DNA of 64,000 bases, taken from Paragyromitra xinjiangensis. Taxonomy: Eukaryota; Ascomycota; Pezizomycetes; Pezizales; Discinaceae. The position numbers were made by a program, and so were the translations under genes. The notes under the pieces were generated by a model. It ran no database searches. It saw nothing but the letters and a program-made list of their open reading frames with translations, and had not been told where the DNA came from. This document shows, piece after piece, positions 48,648-60,037 of this stretch (position 1 is its first letter; each line of letters opens with the position of its first letter). The stretch is from assembly GCA_038503065.1 (NCBI GenBank), contig JBCAMK010000015.1:186001-250000 (forward strand), in the 5' to 3' direction.

Positions 48648-50930
48648 TACATGCTTTCATCTTCTCAGCAGAGAAGATGGTGATGGAACTGAAACCCACA
48701 CCAAAATCAATCCTCAGCAAAATTACCTTCAATATACATGTACCCCTCAAAGTCGGTCGGCTTGTTATCAATATGCACTTAATTGAAATATCTAACCTTC
48801 TCACAGTTGTCAAAACCTTTTTACCTTTGATCGATTGATTCATCAAGTACATCCAACCACCTGGGTTATGATACTGTTTCCTGCCTCCGTGCTCACCCCA
48901 TTTCTATCAAAATTTGACCAAGTCGATTATCATCTTTCGTACTATTAGCCCTATGCACCACCTCTATAGATAGCAGGAATTTCCTAAGGGATCCCACCAC
49001 ACCCAGACCTCTTCGAACAGATCACACAGCCTTACTCTCCATACAGTCATGATCTCGCATTGCCGGAAAACTCTCAGTGCTGCATGTACCCAGCAGTGCG
49101 ATGTCGGGTGGGGTACGTGCCCGGTGTTACTGGTTTTATCTTCTTCCTCCTCTTCCTTTCTTCCTCCATTTTCCTCTCGAGTCGTGACACTAATAACATG
49201 TGAAAGAGCTTTCACCATGAAAACGAGGATTTCTATCTCTGCAGCAGGCCCTCGGCAATATATGATCTACCTTAGTAAGACATAACGTACACATCATGTC
49301 TCTTCTTGGGTTATTCCTCCTCCACCCCTTCCCCTTCACTTCACCGAGACCGGGACTTATTCGATAATTAGAGTGAAGATAACGAGGGTCCTAAATTCCA
49401 CCAAAATTGCTTCGGGTATTCGGTCTTACCTCTTCTATATAATTTAGTTATAAGGGATGGATAATTCCTGAATACAGCCTTTACACTTCATACTTCCACC
49501 ACCTCTCATGAGCCAAGACACAACACAAGCCATCAAACCTCTGGGCAAGCGGCGACCGAGAAAGCATGTTATATCAGGAGCTCTGGGGTTAACGACACTG
49601 CTAACAAAATAGAGGCTAAACACTCAGGATCACAACCACCTTTGGGTGTAGGATAGTACTTATAGGCTGAGGGGGTTGATACCGCCTAGGGGGCCATCCG
49701 CGGTGAGCTTTTCTTCCATGCTCGATCACTTGCTATTGGTGAAAGCCAATCAACACACAAAACATCCCATTCTAAGCCACATCCGCAACCTAGGACTCTG
49801 TCAGGACTGATATTCACCAACCAGGGTGGATTTTGATACTGGAGTTGTACGATTTCCATGATAAGGTGACACTTCTGGCGGTTGTGATAAGGCTAAGTTC
49901 CCATTTCTGCCGGATTCACCCCCCGATTGCCCTTGTTAAGTATGCTTATCGTAACCTAGGTACTCATTTGTGTCGGAAATAGGTTCCTTAATTGGCATCA
50001 CCATGGTCATGGAAAGGTTCTGACAGGAAGGGCTTGAGGGCTCTAGAGTTGTGGAAATTTCTCGTATGCGTGCACTGCCTATACACCGCATCATGAAGCC
50101 TGTATAGAGATCGATCTCGTGTTTTTGATCGATCAACAACCAACCCTCTACAATTTCTCCATTTTGCGCTCTCCCTATTTCACAATAATTTTTCCCGACT
50201 TATGGCCGAGTGATATCTTGTGACTACCACGCCGGGCATGTCATATCGCTCATGGCATTAATGGTTATTACAACTGGTCATGTCAGACGAAAGTTCTCTC
50301 AGCAGACTTTGGCCCCTAGAGGGTGCTATGACACTAATCTCATGGCTCCCTAAGTTGAGTTGTGCATGAGGTTAATAAGGTGGAAAATTAATTTGCGAGC
50401 ATAAACGGTACGAGTTGATTGTTTCCCCATTCTCGATCAAAATCCGTATAGGGTGGCATGCTTACATAGGTGGGTAACAAATAGAAAGGTTTCCCTTACC
50501 ATATTGAAGGAACACACTTGGTCGCCAAAAATCATACCGCGATTCGGAAGCCTCGATAAAAAATCGAAGATACCATTTAAGTTCTGTGATATATAGCTCT
50601 GCCACAGCAGCCAATACCCGTTTCTACTCAATTTTGGATTGTCCATCCTGTTTATCAAATTTCCGCCCCACTCCGCCCCGCGTTTGGCTGTCTTTTTGGT
50701 ATATAAGCTAACTATGGCGAACTAATCATAAAGTACATAAGTTGCGATCAACCACCCGACACACTAGCTGCCATCTAACTTCAAAAGCTAAAGGACATTT
50801 GCTTATAAATATCCTTGGAGTAACATCTTGCTCCGAACGGTTACTATATCCTTACATCACCTTAATGCTTTAGAAAGATCGATAGTCAGCTAAGGGCTCT
50901 ATGGAGCTGCAAGGGCATGCCAAAACCCAC
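48648..50930. other. Convergent gene-poor region, about 2.3 kb
   Basis: This lies between KRR1 with its MITE (+) and the 3' end of the NLR gene (-). It holds copy 2 of the dispersed 26-bp repeat at 48845-48870. A small frame at 49508-49612 (about 34 codons) follows a TATA-like sequence but has no recognisable product. Nothing else was supported. Confidence 0.45.
48845..48870. repeat. Dispersed 26-bp repeat, copy 2
   Basis: Partner of 2184-2209, in the same orientation, with one mismatch. It lies about 200 bp right of the MITE, outside its terminal repeats. Confidence 0.45.
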
Positions 50931-53900
50931 TTACCTAGCCGTCTGCTGTAGTGTCCGCAACTCGGTTTCTAACTTTTCTGCCATTTCAAATTGCCCTTTT
51001 TCCCGATATGTTGATGCTAGGTTGCTCATTGAGGTTAGAGTGCGTGGATGGTCCTCGCCGAGCACTCTCTTCCTCGCCTCCAGCACCTCCACTTGCAGCT
51101 TCTCAGCCTTATCCAATTGCCCCTGGTCCGCATACGTTATTGCTAGGTTGCCCATTGAGGTTAGAGTGTCTGGATGGTCCTCGCCGAGCACTCTCCTACT
51201 CGCCTCCAGCACCTCCACTTTCAGCTTCCCAGCCTTATCCAATTGCCCCTGGCCCGCATACGTTGATGCTAGGTTGCCCATTGAGGTTAGAGTGTCTGGA
51301 TGGTCCTCGCCGAGCACTCTCTTCCTCGCCTCCAGCACCTCCACTTGCAGCTTCTCAGCCTTATCCAATTGCCCCTGGTCCGAATACGTTGATGCTAGGT
51401 TGCTCATTGAGGTTAGAGTGTCTGGATGGTCCTCGCCGAGCACTCTCTTACTCGCCTCCAGCACCTCCACTTGCAGCTTCTCAGCCTTATCCAATTGCCC
51501 CTGGCCCGCATACGTTATTGCTAGGTTGCCCATTGAGGTTAGAGTGCGTGGATGGTCCTCGCCGAATACTCTCTTCCTCGCCTCCAGCACCTCCACCTCC
51601 AGCTTCTCAGCCTTATCCAATTGCCCCTGGTCCGCATACGTTATTGCTAGGTTGCCCATTGAGGTTAGAGTGTCTGGATGGTCCTCGCCGAGCACTCTCT
51701 TCCTCGCCTCCAGCACCTCCACCTGCAGCTTCTCAGCCTTATCCAATTGCCCCTGGCCCGCATACGTTGATGCTAGGTTGCTCATTGAGGTTAGAGTGTC
51801 TGGATGGTCCTCGCCGAGCACTCTCTTACCCGCCTCCAGCACCTCCACTTGCAGCTTCCCAGCCTTATCCAATTGCCCCTGGTCCGCATACGTTAATGCT
51901 AGGTTGCTCATTGAGGTTAGAGTGCCTGGATGGTCCTCGCCGAGCACTCTCTTCCTCGCCTCCAGCACCTCCACTTGCAGCTTCCCAGCCTTATCCAATT
52001 GCCCCTGGCCCGCATACGTTGATGCTAGGTTGCTCATTGAGGTTAGAGTGTCTGGATGGTCCTCGCCGAGCACTCTCTTACTCGCCTCCAGCACCTCCAC
52101 TTGCAGCTTCTCAGCCTTATCCAATTGCCCCTGGTCCGCATACGTTGATGCTAGGTTGCTCATTGAGGTTAGAGTGTCTGGATGGTCCTCGCCGAGCACT
52201 CTCTTCCTCGCCTCCAGCACTTCCACCTCCAGCTTCTCAGCCTTATCCAATTGCCCCTGGTCCAAATACGTTGATGCTAGGTTGCTCATTGAGGTTAGAG
52301 TGTCTGGATGGTCCTCGCCGAGCACTCTCTTCCTCGCCTCCAGCACCTCCACCTGCAGCTTCTTATCCTTATCCAATTGCCCTTGATTCCAATACGTTGA
52401 TGCTAGGTTGTCCATTGAGGTTAGAGTGTTTGGATGGTCCTCGCCTAGTACCCTCGTCGAAATCTTCAGTTCTTCGAGTTGAAGTTCCTCAGCTTTTTTA
52501 TGCTTCCCATGACGATCGTAGATGCTAGCGAATATGCGCAGAGAGTTCGTATACTCGTTGACTGAATTTTCGACTGAACCCTTCAAAACTCGATTTCGAT
52601 TCTTGATAGAGGCGTCCATATGTAGTAGTAAGAAGCGTTCTGTTTCGTGAATATTTTGAGGTGTACTGCGCTCAAACATCTTTCCTAGCAATACTACTAC
52701 TAATTTCACCATTCTTATTTTCTCTAGGGCCGTGTAACGTTCACGAGCCCATGTATGCACAACAGGGTGGACGGAAAACCCGAGCGGACCTGTCCCTTCG
52801 GAAATTATTGGTGATCCCATTCGCTTTGCTAGAGAGTATGAAAAAAGTAGATCGACACGATCTGCAACTTCCAAATCTGATTGTGTCAGTGCTGTTATGG
52901 ATCCTACCAACACCAAAGAGTATTTGTGTCTTACCAGTACAAAACTCATCTACAAATATACACTCTTTGATATCCTCGTTGGACATAAAACTGCACAATG
53001 ATAAGATCTCTGCTGCTGCGGGGTCTTCCTTTTCCACGGCCTTGAAAGAAATTTCCCATGTAGTAAAAACGCTTTCCCCATATTGCCACCCAGATCTACC
53101 ACCTCCAAGTGGTGTTTTACTTGCTAGATGTTTAAAGTTCTCATCGTATATTGGCAAGTATTGGCCGAATGGTATTCCACGTTTACGTATATAGGCTCCG
53201 GCTTGAGCAATAGCGAGAGGCATCAATCCAAGTTTTTTGACGATTTTGGTTGCCTCTGTACGATTTTGGCCTTTTCGAAAGATAAGTATTAGAACATAAT
53301 CATTGGAAAGTGAGATATTTACCTTGCATAATAGTCTCCTTTCCGATATTCAATAATAATCTTACGGCACTTTCCTCATCCAATCTCTCGATAGCAAGCT
53401 CGTTTTGCCCGTAGTCGGCACAGTCCGGCCTACGGCTGGTAATAATTGCACAGCCCCCATTAGTGCTGTGGGGAAAAAATTTCGAAATATCAAACTTCTG
53501 TATATCATCGACGTTGTCGAAAATAAGAAGCCATCTACTGTTCTGTTTGTTTGAAAACCAGCCCTTCACAGCATCAACTACCCTGCTCTCATCACTAGGC
53601 TCAGAGGAAACCTTGCCCCTGCTAAGGCCAGAAGAGTCAATAAGGCCAGTCATTCCCAGTTCATGAGCGATTAGTTGATAGTCTGGCGTAGGGCTTTGTT
53701 GTGTGCCTATATGATGGTTGACAATATACTGTGCAATAGCGCAGAAAGACTGGATTGTTGCCTGAAGGCTCGCCCCATTCACCCAAAATATGGCACTATA
53801 ATCGGCTTCGAAACGATAGGCATATTCTAGAGCAATTTGGGTCTTTCCCATTCCACCGGTACCGTGAAGGGTTTCGACTTGAAACGAACCGCTAGAGGAA

Positions 53901-55705
53901 CCTGATCCGCGGAACGTTTCATGGATCCGGCTTAGCTCTTCAGCCCTTCCAACAAACCTATCATTCCTATGGTATGGCAGTTGCATGGGGATTTCATAGT
54001 GGACATTTTTTCTGTCTTCTCCTATAGCTACATTCATAGAAATAGATAAGCCAAGAGAAATAGGCGTGTCAAACATAGTTGACGGCTTACTGACCCTTGA
54101 TCTTGTTCCATTCTTCCCAGTTTTTCTTGATACGTTCAGAGCAACCTTCAGCCATTTCTAACAACACAGGAAACACCTTTTCGAACCCATCTTCATCTCC
54201 TTCGAACACTACCATGCTTCGATGGTTTTTGCTTAGGTGATATACTTCTGCGTTAGGCATCCCAGGAATTATGGCGTACTTCGACGGGACAACTAACTGT
54301 CAAGCAGTCAGTAAATTCTATCTCCTAGATATCCCCGGGAAATTCTAGCATAATTGAAAAGAGGTAAATACAATCTCTTTCCCTGAAACTAGTGGTGTTG
54401 GATATTTTTCACAAAAAAATCTCGTATCAAAATCCCCGGCAATCTGTGTGTAAGAGGATATCTGCTGTCTCAGCGCCTCAGAGTCCCGCTTGAGATGTTG
54501 AAGGATATTCTTGTTAGTATTCCATCTGACGGAGGCTATATTGAGCAAGACTTCCGCCAAATTAACGTCGTCTGTTCCAAGATGTGGAGTTCCGAAGAAC
54601 AGAATTCCGTATGTAGAGAGTTTTATATCCTTCAGTTGTTCAAGATTTCCCTTCCGTGTGGCATCTGATTGAATAAGCGCCTATAACCAGACATTAGTAG
54701 AGTCTCTTGCCCCTCAAAGGTTACTCACACTTTTCAAAACAATCCCACCGAGACTATGGACGACAAAAATTATAGGCCGCTTGGTAGTCTACGAAATCGC
54801 GTGAATTTCGAGCCCTCAAGAGAATCATCACGTCATGTGCCAAATACCTCAGTGTTTCTTCTGTAAAGAGAAAGGTCACTAAGCAGCTCTTGCGCTAGCT
54901 CGAAGAGAACTTGAGCTGCTACAGGTCCAGAGTTATGTGTCCTTGCGTCGTAGCCGTAGGTAATGATACGAGCGCTTGGGAGCTTAAGCGGGAGTAAGTC
55001 ACGGAGCCAAAGAACACCGTTCTTTGCTGTCCAAGTTCTCTCCCTATGCCCATTGAGTCCGTGGATAGCCACGACACTTATGGTGGCGACGTACGTTAGC
55101 ATAGGTTCGATGGTTGGCGGATTGGGGTGATTACTCTACGCCAGTATCGACTCCTTCAGCGAGAACCCCTAACCCAAATTTATCTGGTAATGGTTTACCA
55201 AGCTTTAAAATTTAACATCAACATATACCCAATCCTCAATAAATGAGTATTATGAATCACCTAGACTGGCTAACCTTAGGGTTGGGAATGGGTGGCCCCG
55301 CAGCGCTACTGCCGTCGCGAGTTGAGTGTGGCTAACTGGATGTTAGCGAGTCCCATTGACAATTTCCGCGAGGGCCCATGTAAACGCACCACTGGCGCAT
55401 TCGAATTGTTAGCCATGGATAAAGTACTTTCATCCTCGGCCGTGGCGGGGATCTAGATATACATGATCAGTAAGTTAATCATAAATCTTTCAAAGTCTAC
55501 TAAGCACACCTCGGGTATGCTGGAGTCAACGCCAGCAGAAATTGCGATACCACCAGGGTCACTATTCAAGACCTAAAGCATTCTCATCGTCAATAGAACT
55601 CCACATAGCCTAGTAATGATATCTTTAACTCACTGGCGGAGTAGTGGAACGTTTGGGTTTACGGCGGCCGAAAAGCTTCTTTAGTAACTTCTTGAGCCAC
55701 TTCAT
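50931..55705 (-). CDS. Fungal NLR: SesB-like hydrolase, NB-ARC, TPR array
   Basis: About eleven exons: 55705-55634, 55572-55510, 55452-55390 (3' end uncertain), 55202-55135, 55076-54848, 54788-54729, 54680-54372, 54296-54095, 54021-53323, 53270-52935 and 52876-50931. They keep one frame to about 1348 aa. The N-terminus is a cationic amphipathic helix (MKWLKKLLKKLFGRR). The hydrolase domain has VVAIHGLNGHRERTWT, the nucleophile motif VHSLGG (Ser about 177), FFGTPHLGTDD and a candidate catalytic His in LSKNH (about 313). The NB-ARC has Walker A GTGGMGKT (about 409-416), Walker B LLIFDNVDD and IITSRRP, and a winged-helix end FSVHPVVHTWARER. Residues 806-1348 are thirteen TPR units of 42 aa. Such STAND proteins act in fungal nonself recognition and programmed cell death; the ligand here is unknown. 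The gene looks intact. Exon 9 could instead begin at 54027. The join of exons 3 and 4 is the weak point. Confidence 0.85.
51000..52440 (-). repeat. Near-identical tandem 126-bp repeats encoding TPR units
   Basis: The plus-strand landmark GAGGTTAGAGTG recurs exactly every 126 bp: 51031, 51157, 51283 and so on to 52417, twelve times without a single indel. Each unit encodes 42 residues of the form LGEDHPxTLTSMxNLAxTY, then xxQGQLDKAxKLx. Most of each unit is the same base for base. Differences fall at a few codons: after HP (D, R, G or N), after TSM (S, G or D), after NLA (S, I or L), the two residues after TY, and after LEA (R, S or G). The units before and after the array are clearly diverged (KHKKAEELQ and EKGQFEMAEK). 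Long open frames on the opposite strand are by-products of this in-frame repetition. Confidence 0.95.
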
Positions 55706-55983
55706 TCTGCTTATGGGACTTAGTGTTTGGTGTGGAGATGTGTGTTTTTTATGGAGTTTACAGCTACTGAGCAGGTGTGAGCTTGATTAAAAGGTAGCTT
55801 TGTTAGACAAGCGAAAAAAAAGAAAAATTTGCGCCAGCAGACAGCGCTACGAATCAAGGCTACATCGGGATGTTTCGCGTGAACACGTATAGTTACCGTA
55901 GGAACTTGAAAAATTCCTTATCTGTGGTAGGGTGGGTAGATGGTTTTACTGGTTACTTCGGTTAATGCTTTGGTTACCTACGG

Positions 55984-56001
55984 TGCGCAGCAAGCTGCGC
56001 A
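55984..56001. repeat. Perfect 8-bp hairpin
   Basis: TGCGCAGC and GCTGCGCA pair perfectly around a 2-bp centre (AA). It is a GC-rich island in AT-rich sequence about 280 bp upstream of the NLR start. No known function. Confidence 0.4.
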
Positions 56002-56148
56002 GTATGGGCTGGGCACGAGACTATTTGGTTATGTACAGGAATGCATTGGCTACCTAGACCGAGCGGCCAATCAAAACCTGCCAGGCCTTTGACCCTTCAC
56101 TTCATTCAGTGCAACTTCGTTCAGGGCATTGAAGCACCTTACAGTACG

Positions 56149-56305
56149 CTCTCGCTATAAGAATGTTATCTATAAGGATACTCGGTTTGAAGGGATGTTT
56201 TCGCTCAGCCCCAAGTAGGCTGGTACGGCCAAAACCCAAGAATATTCGCTCTGTAAGAATATTCCAAGATTAATTTTCAGCCCCAAACGTATTCCTATAG
56301 CGAGA
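56149..56305. repeat. Small inverted-repeat remnant
   Basis: CTCGCTATAAGAAT on the left faces the reverse complement of ATTCCTATAGCGAG on the right, 13 of 14 bases matching. A direct repeat of TCAGCCCCAA lies inside it and near its right end. It looks like a short, decayed terminal-inverted-repeat element. Ends and target duplication are unclear. Confidence 0.35.
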
Positions 56306-56894
56306 TTCTGCTGCACCATTTTTGCCTGAGGCTGAATTGAGACAGATGGACACCCAGAAAGTATCTATTCGCTGTGGGGATTGCTAAACTCGGCTATTTT
56401 TAGCAAGGCGAACGGCAACTTTCCCTGGGGGCATACTAATAGGTAGAAGTATAACTCGAATCATTTACACCAACAGAACACCCGATAGAAATCTTCCGTG
56501 AAGTCAGAGGTTTAAAATAAAATAAAATCAGTCTATAAGTACCAACCACGCCACATATTTAATGTTTAACACTATGCCCTCAAACTTCGTCGCTGTCATA
56601 ATCGTTATTATTGACCAGCAGCATGCATTGCCAATAAACATGTAAAATCGTCATAGGGAGAAAGAGAAAAAAAGCTGGGTCTGAAAAAAAATTATGGAAC
56701 AGAAAGGAGAAAATGAGAGACCGCCACTTTGACTTTACACCTTTTCGGAGGTAAGGGAAATATAATGATGAAAAAAGATACAGCTAATGATCAATAAAGG
56801 AAGAAAAAGACGCTTCTGTGGTTTTCCATCTCGCAGTTTACAGAAACCATGAATATGTCAATGAGAATAATCCAAAGAAACGAGAGGAAAGCGC

Positions 56895-59800
56895 TTAGTC
56901 TCCAAGGGCCTTCCTAAGGTCGTTCCATCTATTCTTCAAAAGGTCGTAGTCCTCATTAATCTGTTTGCAACCGTTTTCATTAGTTTGGATTAAACCATGC
57001 AATCTGTAACCCGGAGAATGTGCTTACCGTCGCTAATTGCATCTTTGTGCTAACCAGATCCTTTTCCATCTCCATCATATTCTCCTCCAGCACCTGATTT
57101 TCGGTGTGTACAGCAAAATTCTTCTCCATAAGAACACGCATCTCCTCTTTGAAACGGTCCTCAATCTCCTGTGGCTGTTTGTCGAGCGACTCTTTCAAAA
57201 TCTCAACCTTTCCCTTCATTTCCTCGTTTTCGTCCGCGAGTAGATCGTTTTTGACTTTAAGCTCAACCTCGCTGCTGGCAATCCTCACGTATTCTCGGTT
57301 GAGTTCTTCGTTTTGTTCTTCCAGTTTCTTCACTTTCAATGCCAGACCTACATTGGTTCGTCGAAGTCCTTCGAGTTCCTGTTCAGCTTCCCGTTTTGTC
57401 CGCACTATCTCCTCCCATTCGTGTTCGTAACGGTCAAGAGTTTCTTGTGTGATTTTGATAGCACATGCGTCCTGTACCATCAAATTCGCTCGATACACCT
57501 CTTTCTCACCACCATTCCCAAAGAACCCGGCTTCTTTGACACTTGATGCGCTCGGTGTGGCATCTAAATAAACATCGAACAATCTTTCCTTTAGGAATGG
57601 CCCTAGAGTATCGAAATCCATCCCGAGAATAGTGGTCGCATTTTTGCCCATCATAACGATTCCGAATTTGAGGATCGGCCCTTCTAGACCCTCGCTAAAG
57701 AGAAGATCGAACACCCTCAAGACCAACTGCAACGGGAATTTGTACGTAAAAAGTGTGAGGAACCATTGCGCTGCGTAGAGCGATGATTCGATCCCTTGGC
57801 GTTTCAGATGGATAGCGATTCTGGGTTCATAGTCTTCTAAAATCCTGTCATATTGGAAAAGCCGGAGTTCAAGACCTTTCATTTTATCCTGAAACATCGT
57901 TCGCAGCTTGTACTTATTCATGAGTTTGACGAAAACGCAAAAGGCTTCTTCCTCAGTCATCTAATCGAGCGTTTAGCATATAACTAGTATGGGAAGGTGC
58001 TTATCGGAGAAAAATTAACATACGTTGAGCAGCAGAACCGTAGCGATAAAGGTCATCCCCTGGGTGTACCCAACCTCAGGATCGAAGAGTGCGTAAGCCT
58101 TGCAGACACCCATAAGCGCCTTCTGATCAACCTTGTACTTTCCGAAACTGGTTCTTTCGCCTAGATCCCTTTTAATAACCTTCTCCAACTGTGTCACTGT
58201 TTTCCCCCAGGCACTATCCTTCGTAATTTTCCTGGGATCTAGCTTCGGACTAGTGAGAGACCCCAATTTCGGAGAAGATGACTGGCTCGATGACGGTGAA
58301 GGGTCCCAAAGCCAGTGACTACCGAAAATTGGACGAGCATCTGCTGCTGTAGCGGTTCCAGGCAAAGCAACAACATCGCGATACATGGCTTCTAGCTCTA
58401 AGGATTTACTGGACGCCATGCTTTGCCATATCGTCCCTCGAAGTGTTGTTGGGATACCAGCCTGAACCGCCTGGCTAAGCTCGGCAGGCTTCTCGGCAGC
58501 AACCTTATCGGCATCATCAACAATAGCTTGCCAAAGATCCCAATCAATTTCGTCTTCTTTAGTCGACGGAATAGGAGTCGAGCCAGGTGAAGCAGTCTCT
58601 TCTTGGGGTGGGGCTGCAGGTGTGGCTCCGAATCCAATAACAGAAAACACGGAGCCTCTGCTCGCAGTATCGTTGTTGCTATCTTCCTCGCTAGGCTGGG
58701 GCATCCCTTCCCGAGCCTCTCTTATCTTCCGGAAATTTTCCCTCAAGTTCTGAGTCCCTCTCACTGCCTCCTCTCTTTCGGCCTCTAACGTATGTAGCCA
58801 TGAATCACCGCTGCCTTGCATCGTGGGGACGTTAGAAGCGACAGAGGCTAAAGTAGCTATCGATGAAGAAGTGGCCCTCCTGGAACCCGGGTGTGCGGGA
58901 GCAGGTGCCGGAGCGGGAACTACGGCGGGGGTGCTGGCACTTGAGCGGAGCCAGCTAAAAGGTGACCTTCTCACGGGGGGAGCTGGAGGTTGTGGAGCTG
59001 GTGGGGTAGGAGTGGGAGGCGGAAGTGGAGCAGAGAGCTTTCTTGGTGGGAGTGCTGGGGGCACTCCTTTGGAGGTAGCAGTCGAGGTTTGGGAGCTAGT
59101 TGAGGACCTGGAGAACCGATTTGTTAATGATTCGACTATGGACGTGGGTGACGTGGATACAGTCGATGATGATTCGGTAGTGGCTGGGACTGCGTCCTTT
59201 GGTGGGGGAAGCTCGTCAATAAGAGATACCTCATCAAGGGAGGAGGTAGATATGCGACGCTGGCTTAATGGTGATTTTGGCATCCCGGTTTCATTTACAG
59301 AGCCATTTATGGTGGTAGCAGGGGTTATCGTTATCGATTGCTGGCTGTTGCGATTGCGTGTTGGGGAATTCGAGGTGGTTGGTGATTGTGGGGTATCTGT
59401 TTTAGAGGAGCCCATAGAATGGAGGGACGACTGAGTAAGACTGCGGGTCAGGAGAGTAGGTCCAGAAGACTCTGGAGCATCTGCAAATCCATCTTCAGAG
59501 CTCGTATCCTGGAAAGACAACGTAAATGTGTCAGCTAAAGCAGCAGGGGAAGTGATGGTAATTTGGGTCATCAAGAGGGCCCTGTTGATTTTCTAGGAGT
59601 CTGTATAGATAGAGAATGGAAAAGAGAATGGAAGTGAGGATGGGTGGGTAGAGAAAGATTAAGAGGCTGAAAAGATAGGAGTCTGTGCAAAGAAAAGGGG
59701 AGTGGGTACAACGAGCATAGAAGTAGCTGCTCATTTAATAAAACCAAGAGCAAGGTGCATAAAGAGTTCTAAGCTTGAACAGATCAAGAAGGAAAGAGAG

Positions 59801-60037
59801 GAAGGTAGGACGGAAGGAAGGAATGATATAACGAAATGGTGAAACGCGACATACTTCACTCACATCGTGACCACCCTCACCAGCACCCCCGTTATCCACC
59901 TTTTCGGATTCTGCGGAGGCAGTTGACTCAACAGAGGCGAGAGATACTCTCTTTTGGTTCTCGTTACCGTCAGGGCTTGCGGTGGTGGCAGGACTGGGGG
60001 CTTCCCCTTCTTCGTGTTTATCTTCGTTGTCAGACAT
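56895..60037 (-). CDS. GYP5: TBC-domain Rab GTPase-activating protein (Gyp5-like)
   Basis: Four exons, 60037-59855, 59508-58024, 57960-57028 and 56960-56895, all in phase 0, give about 888 aa. The first intron is long for this window (346 nt) with a strong GTATGT donor. The start MSDNEDKHEEGEAPSP leads into a Ser/Pro/Thr-rich region with Pro runs. The TBC domain begins around GIPTTLRGTIWQSMASS. It carries IKRDLGERTSFGKY, with the arginine-finger region, and the YTQGM glutamine-finger motif. It is completed after an intron by MTEEEAFCVFVKLMN and FPLQLVLRVFDLLF. A long coiled coil (LRRTNVGLALKVKKLEEQ) follows, and the last exon adds NEDYDLLKNRWNDLRKALGD. Gyp5 stimulates GTP hydrolysis by Ypt1/Sec4-type Rabs in ER-to-Golgi and exocytic traffic. 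Domain order fits this family. Confidence 0.9.

Larger units (their letters stand above)
55706..56894. other. Intergenic region, about 1.2 kb
   Basis: This holds the NLR promoter side (right of 55705) and the 3' side of the GYP5-like gene. It includes a perfect small hairpin at 55984-56001 and inverted-repeat debris at 56149-56305. No coding exon was recognised. Confidence 0.5.

Noticed and set aside
49508..49612. Small plus-strand frame (about 34 codons) after a TATA-like sequence near the NLR gene
   Set aside because: Too short and without any recognisable feature; the promoter-like signal alone is not enough to call a gene.
50990..52420. CRISPR-like array suggested by regular direct repeats
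   Set aside because: The repeats are contiguous 126-bp coding units in a eukaryotic gene with no unique spacers; they encode TPRs.
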